A DNA stretch of 64,000 nt, taken from assembly GCA_947504035.1 (NCBI GenBank), contig CANNGA010000005.1, forward strand, positions 1 to 64,000, given 5' to 3'. Under the pieces are notes generated by a model. It had not been told where the DNA came from. It saw only the letters and a list, made by a program, of their open reading frames with translations, and made no database searches. This document shows positions 36,628 to 44,572 of the stretch, one piece after another; the first letter of the stretch is position 1; every line of letters begins with the position of its first letter. The stretch comes from an uncultured Flavobacteriaceae bacterium (GTDB lineage Bacteria; Bacteroidota; Bacteroidia; Flavobacteriales; Flavobacteriaceae). The position numbers and the translations under genes were made by a program.

Positions 36628-37340
36628 TTGTCTTAATAATAAAACTATTAGTTGCTCATGTTTTAGGTGATTTTGTATTACAACCTAACCGTTGGATTGA
36701 AGCTAAAAAAAAGGAAACTTATAAATCTAAATATTTCTATTTACATGGTGTAATACATCTTATCGCCCTCCTTGTTGTACTTGAATTTAAGGTAAGTTAC
36801 TGGCCTTATATTATAGGGATAGTGGTAAGTCATTTGTTAATTGACCTTTTAAAGTTAAACCTCGAAACTAAACTTAATACAAGGCTATTATTTGGGTTAG
36901 ACCAACTCTTACATCTTATAATCATTGGCCTAGTAGCCTATAGCAATGCACCATATGCAATACAACTAAAACAGATATACACACCAAAGGCCTTACTACT
37001 TGTACTTGCCGTGCTATTGCTTTCTTTTGTATCATCTATAATTATGAAAATAGTAATGAGTAAATGGATTTTAGAAGAAGACAAATCTGAAGACTCCTTA
37101 GAAAACGCAGGAAAATATATAGGCATCTTAGAACGTCTATTTGTTTTTGGCTTTATACTCCTTAACCAATGGAGTGCCATTGGACTGCTTATTGCTGCTA
37201 AATCTGTTTTTAGATTTGGAGACCTCTCTAGAGCTAAGGACCGAAAACTCACAGAATACATACTTATAGGAACTTTAATGAGTTTTGGCTTGGCCATTTC
37301 TACAGGTCTATTGTACCAATATATAAATAGTCTATTGTAA
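36624..37340 (+). CDS. DUF3307 membrane protein
   Basis: 238 residues, with about six or seven membrane segments. DUF3307 hallmarks: LVAHVLGDFVLQP at residues 10-21, LHGVIH (40-45), SHLLIDLLK (69-77) and DQLLH (93-97). Conserved polar residues H12/D16, H41/H45, H70/D74 and D93/H97 lie in or next to membrane helices, a pattern like membrane-embedded metal-dependent hydrolases of the YdjM type; enzymatic function is inference. The start codon overlaps the end of the SatD gene (ATGA), so the two are translationally coupled. Confidence 0.85.
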   Translation: MIVLIIKLLVAHVLGDFVLQPNRWIEAKKKETYKSKYFYLHGVIHLIALLVVLEFKVSYWPYIIGIVVSHLLIDLLKLNLETKLNTRLLFGLDQLLHLIIIGLVAYSNAPYAIQLKQIYTPKALLLVLAVLLLSFVSSIIMKIVMSKWILEEDKSEDSLENAGKYIGILERLFVFGFILLNQWSAIGLLIAAKSVFRFGDLSRAKDRKLTEYILIGTLMSFGLAISTGLLYQYINSLL

Positions 37341-37439
37341 AAAGTCCCAAAGAACTTCTATAAGTCGTGTTACACATCGTAACAATATATGGCAACATTT
37401 TATAGTGCTACACATATAACAATGTAATGCCATAAAACT

Positions 37440-37478
37440 AAAAAACGGCTTAAAACAAATGTTTAAGCCGTCTTATAC
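37440..37478 (-). terminator. Hairpin terminator, bidirectional
   Basis: Stem ACGGCTTAAA(CA) with TGTTTAAGCCGT, an A-run on the left and T-rich sequence on the right. It follows the DUF3307 gene on the plus strand and also the lipoprotein remnant on the minus strand. Confidence 0.7.
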
Positions 37479-37511
37479 GTAGTATCGTGAATGTATCACA
37501 GCATTCTATGA

Positions 37512-37619
37512 TTAGTCATTTTTATACTTCACACCAAGATTACACCATAAGATTTCAGCTTTACCACTTTTACAACGGTACGCCCCAAAACACAACCTAG
37601 CTTCTGTTGGAAATGTTAT
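37512..37619 (-). pseudogene. 3' remnant of the duplicated lipoprotein family
   Basis: Minus-strand reading gives RLCFGAYRCKSGKAEILWCN followed by LGVKYKND and a stop, close to the C-termini of the gene at 49805-50701 (RFGAYRCKGGRADILWRN) and of the fragment at 51616. Only about 36 codons can be aligned; upstream the frame is lost. A third, most decayed copy of that family. Confidence 0.85.
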
Positions 37620-38085
37620 GATTTACACACTAAAAAAGTGTAGAAAAACAATGCCGTGTTTTACAAAATCAAATTTTCTAGGTATTTAAGCGTTGAGACC
37701 TTATAAATAAACCTAAAAGATGTAGAATTAATTTTGGTAATGTTATAATTAGAATCTACTTAATTTTTAAAAAGCACACTCCAAAAACCACATAATACAT
37801 TAAGAATATACAATGTTTCAAATGGATGTCTTCCCGTATAAGTTCTTTTAATGCCTAAGCAATTAAAAAATAGACCTAAAACAAGTTGTTCTAATGCTAC
37901 AACCAGAATCTAATCGTTAAAACTTAGAGTAACAGTTTAATACCTAAAAAGGCATCTTCTGTTCCAAAATTTCTACATAATCTACCTTAAAATCCTGCAC
38001 TGAATCAAAAGTTTACTACATTAGAGACAGCTAATAGCGTCATGCTATAAAAAATAGGTGATACAACTTAATAACCGAACAGGCC
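37620..38085. other. Intergenic, nothing recognised
   Basis: AT-rich sequence between the lipoprotein remnant and the DUF4157 gene. No coding frame supported; the promoter of the DUF4157 gene should lie at its right end, but no clear TAnnTTTG box was found. Confidence 0.35.
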
Positions 38086-40236
38086 ATGCATTTACAAGCA
38101 GATAAAAATGAGGACCACCAAACCTTATCAACGGGTACTAAAACTAAGGACCAACGCATGCAAAAGTCTCAATTTGAATTTAGAGACCTTAGGCCTCAAA
38201 CGGCACAACTCAAAACACTACAAAGTCACGCCAATAAGAGCCCTAAACAACAACAGGTAGGTAGATTTCAAGATATGGCAGATACTTATGCTACCCAGCA
38301 AGAGTCACCTATATTACAAAAAGCAAACCGTACGGGACTACCTAATACCTTAAAAACAGGAATAGAACAGCTCTCTGGTTATGCAATGGATGATGTAAAA
38401 GTACATTACAATTCTAATAAACCAGCCCAGCTTAATGCACATGCGTACGCACAGGGTACAAACATACATATCGCATCTGGACAAGAAAGGCATCTTGCAC
38501 ATGAAGCCTGGCATGTTGTTCAACAAAAACAAGGGCGGGTACAACCTACATTGCAAATGAAAGGTAAAATTGGAATTAACGATGATGAGAATTTAGAAAA
38601 AGAAGCCGATGTTATGGGGGCCAAAGCCTTACACATAGGCCATCCTCTTCGCCCTAGCTTACCCCTGCAACCACAAACCCCAACCACACACTATACCACT
38701 ACATTTCAATTATTCAAGTATGTTAAAAAGCAGAATAGAGTACAAAGACGAGATGATGCTTATAGAACGAAAAGCGGCGAAGAAGATGTAGACCGAACAG
38801 CATATCAAAACTACCTGTTTGACCAGATCACCAAAGACAAAATTAAATCGTACGCCCCTACAGTAATGGGAACTAAAAAAGCAACAGACGAAGCAACCAT
38901 GCGCCCACACCGAGAAGATTTAACCGATAAATTGATATTTAGAGGCATGAGTGTAAATAACATTGCTAATAGAGCAAAAGATGATGCCTCTATTTTTACT
39001 GTAGACCAACCCAATGGTACTGCTTCCCCTGTAGAACATATTGTAGATGACGCTCCTAATTCGCCGTATTTATCGTTTGAAAGCCAAGGCTTAAATGTAA
39101 GTGCTGGTAAATATGCACATAAACCTGTCGATGCGCAAAACCAACCTATAGGTGTACAAACTTTAAGTTCTGGATTCTTTAAACAAGAGAAATCGTATAC
39201 CCAAGAGAACATGGACAAACACCAAGGCAAACGCATTGGTATTGTGGCGGGCATCTTTAATCAAGCGCATTATTTAGATGTATCTACCGAAACAAAAGCT
39301 CAAGCTGAAGTCGCGAAAACGACCAGCAGTCCTGCCGACAAAGCTACGGCTGTAGATTTGGCTGTTGCCGATAAAGAAATTTTAGTCAAACCTGGGACTG
39401 ATGGGATTAGCAAAGGACAAGTGCCTTTTTATGCAAAAGTAGAAGTTTTAACCAAGGATGAATTTATCGCAAATATAGATCGACAAACGCCCACGATGGC
39501 TCTCGGTTTTCATAATGGGGTCTATTATAAAATTCAAATTGATACAGCCAAAAGCAATGCAAAATTTCATTTCCAATTCCAAATGGACGACAGCTATACT
39601 GGTGGTGGTGGCATCATTAATTCTATAGACGATCTTGTAATTAATGCCGATTTATTTGGTTTAACCATAGAACAACAACATATGGTTCGTGAAGATTTAC
39701 CTTTAAAAACTGAAGCCTTAGTTACTCTAGACCATAACATCTCAAGAATACGTTTAAGTGCTGTTAAAAAAGAACACCTCGCAGAATTAAAAGGAGAGTA
39801 CGAATATTTATCAAACTGGTTGGCATCAGAAATGATAGCACCTGAACAGGTACAAGCCATTCCTAGTCTTAAAACCTTTGATGAAAACCTCAAATCAGTC
39901 TTAAAAAAACTGGATACATTGCAATGGCTTCTTGATATTCCTGAAAATCAGAAAAAATTAAATAAAACTAAAGCCTTTCTAAACAAATGCCTCTTAGCGG
40001 AAAGCAGACCAACCGTTACCACAAAGATTGGTGATTTTAAAGCAAGTGTATCTACAATGAAAGCTTTATACCTCACTACGAAACTTGCTTTTGAAACATG
40101 GCAAACAGCACGTATTACAGCTATACCTGCCGTGGTTACGTTTCATGAAATCATTACGGCACTAGAGCCTTTATTTGATGCTGTAGAACAATTATTCGAA
40201 CAAATAGAAGGCCCAGAAGCAGAAATAGCACAATAA
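38086..40236 (+). CDS. DUF4157 protein with ADP-ribosyltransferase-like region
   Basis: 716 residues, no signal peptide. Residues about 85-175 are a DUF4157 domain, found in effectors and toxin carriers linked to extracellular contractile injection systems: GIEQLSGYAMDDVKVHYNS, AYAQGTNIHIASGQERHLAH and the zinc-peptidase motif HEAWH (139-143) followed by VVQQKQGRVQPT. A region around residues 275-465 has the order expected of an ADP-ribosyltransferase: FRGMS (R286), SPYLSFES (S326-S330), KYAHKP, then DKEILVKPG (E431) and VPFYAKVEV. Residues about 480-716 are mostly helical. A polymorphic toxin or injected effector is likely; no injection-system genes lie in the window. The ART reading is inference. 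Confidence 0.8.
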   Translation: MHLQADKNEDHQTLSTGTKTKDQRMQKSQFEFRDLRPQTAQLKTLQSHANKSPKQQQVGRFQDMADTYATQQESPILQKANRTGLPNTLKTGIEQLSGYAMDDVKVHYNSNKPAQLNAHAYAQGTNIHIASGQERHLAHEAWHVVQQKQGRVQPTLQMKGKIGINDDENLEKEADVMGAKALHIGHPLRPSLPLQPQTPTTHYTTTFQLFKYVKKQNRVQRRDDAYRTKSGEEDVDRTAYQNYLFDQITKDKIKSYAPTVMGTKKATDEATMRPHREDLTDKLIFRGMSVNNIANRAKDDASIFTVDQPNGTASPVEHIVDDAPNSPYLSFESQGLNVSAGKYAHKPVDAQNQPIGVQTLSSGFFKQEKSYTQENMDKHQGKRIGIVAGIFNQAHYLDVSTETKAQAEVAKTTSSPADKATAVDLAVADKEILVKPGTDGISKGQVPFYAKVEVLTKDEFIANIDRQTPTMALGFHNGVYYKIQIDTAKSNAKFHFQFQMDDSYTGGGGIINSIDDLVINADLFGLTIEQQHMVREDLPLKTEALVTLDHNISRIRLSAVKKEHLAELKGEYEYLSNWLASEMIAPEQVQAIPSLKTFDENLKSVLKKLDTLQWLLDIPENQKKLNKTKAFLNKCLLAESRPTVTTKIGDFKASVSTMKALYLTTKLAFETWQTARITAIPAVVTFHEIITALEPLFDAVEQLFEQIEGPEAEIAQ

Positions 40237-40358
40237 AAAGCAACGTTCTTATAGTACTTTAGAGTTTACCACAAGTACCTCTACAGGATATCATATAAAT
40301 TTTGAAATAGCTATTATTTGCTTAATTTAGAAGTGCATTTATAAAATTACATCTCATA

Positions 40359-40889
40359 ATGACCTTAACATATACTTTGGAAGAAGAAGACTTTTTAGCA
40401 CTTCATTTATATTTTACTTTTGAAGATGAAAAATCAATAAAACACCTCTTAAAAATTAAGTTTATTCTGGTCGGTCTTTTTGTTTTTATAGGACTAAATT
40501 CATACAATAGTAACAATTCCATAATTGCACTTTTAATGGGTGTTTTTTCTATTCTAACCTTTATTTTTTTTAAGAAAATATTTAAATTCAAAATAAAAAA
40601 ACTATACTCTAAAACTATTAGAAGTAGTCAAGCGAAGAGACTTAGAGAAAAAGAAACAATATCATTTACTTCTGATTATATCATAATTACCTCTAAAATT
40701 GAGGAACACAAAACGAAAACCTCTGAAATACAAAATAGTATTGAGACGAAAGATCACTTTTTTATAAAATCAGCTCAGAACTCTTATTTTATAATTCCTA
40801 AAAAAGATATTGATAATTTAGACTTAGTAAAAAACAACCTAAAAAAATTGAATATTGATAATGTTGAGAATTTAACATGGACACTGTAA
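40359..40889 (+). CDS. YcxB-like membrane protein
   Basis: 176 residues. It starts MTLTYTLEEEDFLALHLYF, the usual opening of YcxB-like proteins, has two membrane segments at about residues 38-55 and 58-75, and a C-terminal cytosolic beta-rich region with YFIIPKKD, matching the YcxB C-terminal pattern. Function unknown. Position directly downstream of the putative toxin gene makes it a candidate immunity protein, but no sequence feature proves this. Lower GC than its neighbours by eye. Confidence 0.75.
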   Translation: MTLTYTLEEEDFLALHLYFTFEDEKSIKHLLKIKFILVGLFVFIGLNSYNSNNSIIALLMGVFSILTFIFFKKIFKFKIKKLYSKTIRSSQAKRLREKETISFTSDYIIITSKIEEHKTKTSEIQNSIETKDHFFIKSAQNSYFIIPKKDIDNLDLVKNNLKKLNIDNVENLTWTL

Positions 40890-40904
40890 TTTAAAAACAA
40901 GATT

Positions 40905-41321
40905 ATGAACACCTATATAACGGCAAATTCTGAAGCTGGAAAAGCATTCTACGAGAAATTCCATAACAAAGGACGGCTAGTAATGTTAAACCTATTGAAG
41001 TTTAAAGCCATAGCAGATTATACCAACCTAGAACCGTTACAACCTACCGAACCGCTTTCTGGGGTGAAGGCTTACCAATTGTATATCGATAATACCTTAC
41101 CTGCGTTAGAAGAAATAGGTAGCAAAATTATCTATTACGGTAAAAGCAAAGACTTTTTAATTGGTCCCGACTCAGAAAAATGGGATGCCGTGTTATTGAT
41201 GGCACATGAATCTGTTACTAAATTCATGGCTTTTGCTCAAAGTGAAGTCTATTTAAAACATGTAGGACACCGCACAGCAGCCTTAGAAGACTCTAGATTG
41301 TTACCCACGAGCGAAATTTAA
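40905..41321 (+). CDS. DUF1330 domain-containing protein
   Basis: 138-residue small cytosolic protein of the DUF1330 group, a ferredoxin-like fold related to dimeric alpha/beta barrels. Features: GRLVMLNLLKFK near residues 23-34, the VKAYQLYIDNTLPALEEIG helix, and SEKWDAVLLMAHESVTKFMAF. No enzymatic activity is established for the family. It starts 15 bases after the YcxB-like gene and could be co-transcribed. Confidence 0.85.
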   Translation: MNTYITANSEAGKAFYEKFHNKGRLVMLNLLKFKAIADYTNLEPLQPTEPLSGVKAYQLYIDNTLPALEEIGSKIIYYGKSKDFLIGPDSEKWDAVLLMAHESVTKFMAFAQSEVYLKHVGHRTAALEDSRLLPTSEI

Positions 41322-41487
41322 ATTACAGTGATGCGTACCTTATCCAAATACTCTTCGTAATGTAATTTAATAACGGTAAATCTAATGCGTAAACTATTGC
41401 TATTCTGCGAGGCACTTTACATCTGTAAAGTTCACTATATTTACCTTATTCATACACTTTTTATATAAAACCAAGTAGAGGTAAACA

Positions 41488-42078
41488 ATGGACGCCAAAC
41501 CCTTATTAAATTACATAGCAAACTATGTGGATTTAACTGCAGAAGAAGAAACCCTTTTGCTTTCTAAAGTTAGTTTTCAAAAGTATGCTAAACACCAATA
41601 CATCTCACGACAAGGCGCTATTTGCTCTACGGCTAATTTTGTTATTTCTGGCTGTACCAGAACGTTTTTTAGCAATGAAAAAGGTCATGAGCATGTGGTT
41701 TTATTTTCTATTGAAGACTGGTGGGCTTCAGATCTTGGTAGTTTTATTACCCAATCGGCAGCAGACTTTAGTGTACAATGTATAGAAGATACCACCTTAG
41801 CCCAGTTTACATATCAAAATTTAGAAAGCCTTTACACACTAATACCTAAACTGGAACGTTTGTTTAGAAAAATATTAGAACGCGCTTTTGTGGCATCGCA
41901 AAAACGAATCACACGTAGTTTTAGCTTAGATGCTAAATCACAATACCTTATATTTAAAACCATCTATCCCGAAATAGAACAGCGAGTTCCTCAATACATG
42001 ATTGCTTCTTATCTAGGCATAACCAAAGAATTTCTAAGTAAAATAAAGCGAGAACTTCTTAAAGCGGCTAAAAGTTAA
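41488..42078 (+). CDS. Crp/Fnr-family transcriptional regulator
   Basis: 196 residues. Residues about 20-120 are a cNMP-binding-type beta barrel (KYAKHQYISRQGAICSTANFVISGCTRTFF), without the phosphate-binding arginine pattern of CRP, so it may not bind cAMP. Residues about 140-190 contain the C-terminal DNA-binding region with VPQYMIASYLGITKEFLSKI as the helix-turn-helix. This shorter form is common in Bacteroidota. The YceI gene lies 92 bases downstream on the same strand and is a plausible target. Confidence 0.9.
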   Translation: MDAKPLLNYIANYVDLTAEEETLLLSKVSFQKYAKHQYISRQGAICSTANFVISGCTRTFFSNEKGHEHVVLFSIEDWWASDLGSFITQSAADFSVQCIEDTTLAQFTYQNLESLYTLIPKLERLFRKILERAFVASQKRITRSFSLDAKSQYLIFKTIYPEIEQRVPQYMIASYLGITKEFLSKIKRELLKAAKS

Positions 42079-42170
42079 TCTAGTTTATTTTTTTAACGTT
42101 TAATAATGTGGACATTTGTAGCTCACCTATAATCACAATTAATAAATCAATATCAAACACTTTTTAAATT

Positions 42171-42749
42171 ATGAAATCAATAACAAAATTTATAACATTA
42201 ATTGCATTTACTTTTGCAGCTCTGTCCTTCACAACTGTAGACAAAGAAAAAAAAGAAATTAGCGAAACAAACAGCAATATCACTTGGAAAGGTTATAAAG
42301 TTACAGGATCGCATGCCGGAACAATTAAAATTAAATCTGGACATTTAGATTTTGACAAAGGACGTCTAACTGGTGGTGCATTTACTGTAGACATGACTTC
42401 TATTAACGTTACAGATTTAAGTGGTGGCTCTAAAACACAACTTGAAGGCCACTTAAAATCTGACGATTTTTTTGGTGTAGCAAACCATCCTACAGCGCAA
42501 TTAACGTTGACAAAGGTTAAAGCTTCTGGTGAAAATTCATATGAAGCTACAGGAGATATTACCATTAAAGGAAAAACAGAAGTCATTACATTTACCATTG
42601 CTGTGTTTAAAGACAAAGCAAATGCATCTTTAAAAATTGATCGCACGAAATTTGGTGTAAAATATGGCTCATCTAGCTTTTTTGATGGCTTAAAAGACAA
42701 AGCTATTAATGATGAATTTGATTTGGTTGCCGAATTAAAATTTAAATAA
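42171..42749 (+). CDS. YceI-family exported protein
   Basis: 192 residues with a signal peptide (MKSITKFITLIAFTFAALSF). YceI domain: SNITWKGYKVTGSHAGTIKI, LTGGAFTVDMTSINVTDL, HLKSDDFFGVANHPTAQLTL and ITIKGKTEVITFTI. YceI proteins form a lipocalin-like barrel that binds long isoprenoid or quinone-type lipids in the periplasm. Downstream of the Crp/Fnr regulator; followed by a strong terminator. Confidence 0.95.
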   Translation: MKSITKFITLIAFTFAALSFTTVDKEKKEISETNSNITWKGYKVTGSHAGTIKIKSGHLDFDKGRLTGGAFTVDMTSINVTDLSGGSKTQLEGHLKSDDFFGVANHPTAQLTLTKVKASGENSYEATGDITIKGKTEVITFTIAVFKDKANASLKIDRTKFGVKYGSSSFFDGLKDKAINDEFDLVAELKFK

Positions 42750-42795
42750 CCCCTATTAATAACAATTGGAGGCAGTAGGACATCTTCTCTCCTAC

Positions 42796-42845
42796 TTAAA
42801 AAGCATATAATCGCTCAATACACAGCTGTTATATGCTTTTTTCAT
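42796..42845 (+). terminator. Terminator after the YceI gene
   Basis: Arms AAAAGCATATAA and TTATATGCTTTTTT around a loop of about 18 bases, ending in a T-run. Confidence 0.8.
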
Positions 42846-42981
42846 GATAGCATATTAACAAGCAAATTGGTTCTAAAAACAAAAAAGCATAATCGTATCC
42901 CTTTCTAATATGAAATAGTGAATTCACTTCTATACCATCTATAAACTAGGTTTTATACAGGCTTAAATCCCAAAAAAAAAG

Positions 42982-42989
42982 TAATTTTG
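42982..42989 (+). promoter_or_regulatory. -7 box for guaC
   Basis: TAATTTTG, an exact TAnnTTTG match, 27 bases before the ATG. Confidence 0.5.
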
Positions 42990-43015
42990 AAGCGCTACCA
43001 ATACTTAAGAACATT

Positions 43016-44056
43016 ATGCGCATAGAATACGATATAAAATTAGGTTTTAAAGATGTCATGATTCGTCCTAAACGCTCTACATTAAAGAGTAGAAAAGAAG
43101 TGCATTTAGAACGTGAGTTTAAATTTTTACATAGTCCGTTTAAATGGTCTGGTATACCCATTATGGCGGCAAATATGGATACTGTTGGAACGTTTGAAAT
43201 GGCATTAGCCTTATCGAAACAAAAAATGTTCACCGCCATTCATAAGCATTATACAAGTGCACAATGGCATAATTTTTTAACAACAGCTCCCAAGGGAATT
43301 TCAAATTACATTGCTATAAGTACAGGTATTGGGACTAAAGATGCAGAAAAGTTGTCTCAAATCCTCACTGCGCATCCCGAATTGCAGTTTATTTGTATTG
43401 ATGTTGCTAATGGATATTCAGAGCATTTTGCAAATTTTGTAAAGCACACCAGAATAACCTACCCAGATAAAGTTATCGTTGCTGGTAATGTGGTTACAGG
43501 AGAGATGGTAGAAGAATTATTATTATCCGGAGCAGACATTATAAAAGTTGGTATTGGTCCTGGTTCTGTGTGTACAACACGTATAAAAACAGGTGTAGGT
43601 TACCCCCAATTATCTGCAATTATAGAATGTGCAGATGCGGCACATGGTTTAGGAGGGCAAATTGTAAGTGATGGTGGTTGCGCTATTCCTGGAGATATAG
43701 CTAAGGCCTTTGGTGCTGGAGCCGATTTTGTCATGCTTGGTGGTATGTTTGCTGGCCATGATGAAAGTGGCGGCGAGCGCATTGATAGGGATGGTAAATC
43801 GTATAAAAAATTCTATGGCATGAGTTCTGCTACTGCAATGGATAAACACGCTGGTGGTGTTGCTAATTACAGAGCTAGTGAAGGGAAAGCCGTTGAGGTA
43901 CCTTACCGCGGTGCTGTTAATGATAGTGTTTTAGATATTTTAGGAGGTCTAAGAAGTACATGTACCTATGTTGGCGCAGCAAGACTCAAGGAACTCACTA
44001 AACGCACCACGTTTATAAGAGTCGCCGAACAAGAAAATAGAGTGTACTCTAAATAA
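43016..44056 (+). CDS. guaC: GMP reductase
   Basis: 346-residue TIM-barrel enzyme that converts GMP to IMP and ammonia with NADPH in purine salvage. The catalytic cysteine is C186 in [18 protein letters not shown]; the phosphate loop [35 protein letters not shown] and the [11 protein letters not shown] segment are intact. No CBS domains, which separates it from IMP dehydrogenase. Length matches GuaC of E. coli. Single gene with its own promoter. Confidence 0.97.
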   Translation: MRIEYDIKLGFKDVMIRPKRSTLKSRKEVHLEREFKFLHSPFKWSGIPIMAANMDTVGTFEMALALSKQKMFTAIHKHYTSAQWHNFLTTAPKGISNYIAISTGIGTKDAEKLSQILTAHPELQFICIDVANGYSEHFANFVKHTRITYPDKVIVAGNVVTGEMVEELLLSGADIIKVGIGPGSVCTTRIKTGVGYPQLSAIIECADAAHGLGGQIVSDGGCAIPGDIAKAFGAGADFVMLGGMFAGHDESGGERIDRDGKSYKKFYGMSSATAMDKHAGGVANYRASEGKAVEVPYRGAVNDSVLDILGGLRSTCTYVGAARLKELTKRTTFIRVAEQENRVYSK

Positions 44057-44572
44057 ACTCAAAAAAGGAGTCCATTTCAAATGTCACGTAAACTATTGGT
44101 TACAAGGTATTTGAAAGCACTTTCAAAAATCATTTTAAGAGGTAATGAACCGTTTGCACCCAAAAACAAGCACTTCTAGGGCCATATATACCCTTTCACC
44201 TAGAAACTAAAGGCAACTGCCTAATTTCAAAAAAAACACACTACGAAACACCTATTTTTGCCCCATCTAAGGGATCATTACAGGATACATACTCTCACAA
44301 AAACAGTGCTATTCTATAACATTTACTGCTATACAATACACTGTTTTTTTACAATTACTTATAATGACTTTCTAGTATTTTAATAACACTAAACACAAAA
44401 CAAGTATAGGCTCTATATACCACGTGCTATACAAAAAAAGACGCGCAAACTACATGTTTGTAGGATTAACGAAGATTCATAAATACTATGCTGTACGTCA
44501 CAGTATATTTTATTTGTCTTACGCATATTTGCGCCTTCTTTTTTTTAATTAAAATCTAAATACTAAATAATT
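44057..44572. other. Intergenic region upstream of the S8 protease gene
   Basis: No coding frame. An inverted repeat with the core CAAACTACATGTTTG lies near 44447-44461. The sequence CATATTTG near 44524, one mismatch from the -7 consensus, may be the promoter of the protease gene. Confidence 0.4.

Noticed and set aside
38811-39254. Minus-strand frame of 147 codons inside the DUF4157 gene
   Set aside because: Antisense shadow; the plus-strand protein has clear domain motifs through this region.
44447-44461. Inverted repeat CAAACTACATGTTTG
   Set aside because: Too short and isolated to call a terminator or operator with confidence; mentioned only within the intergenic entry.
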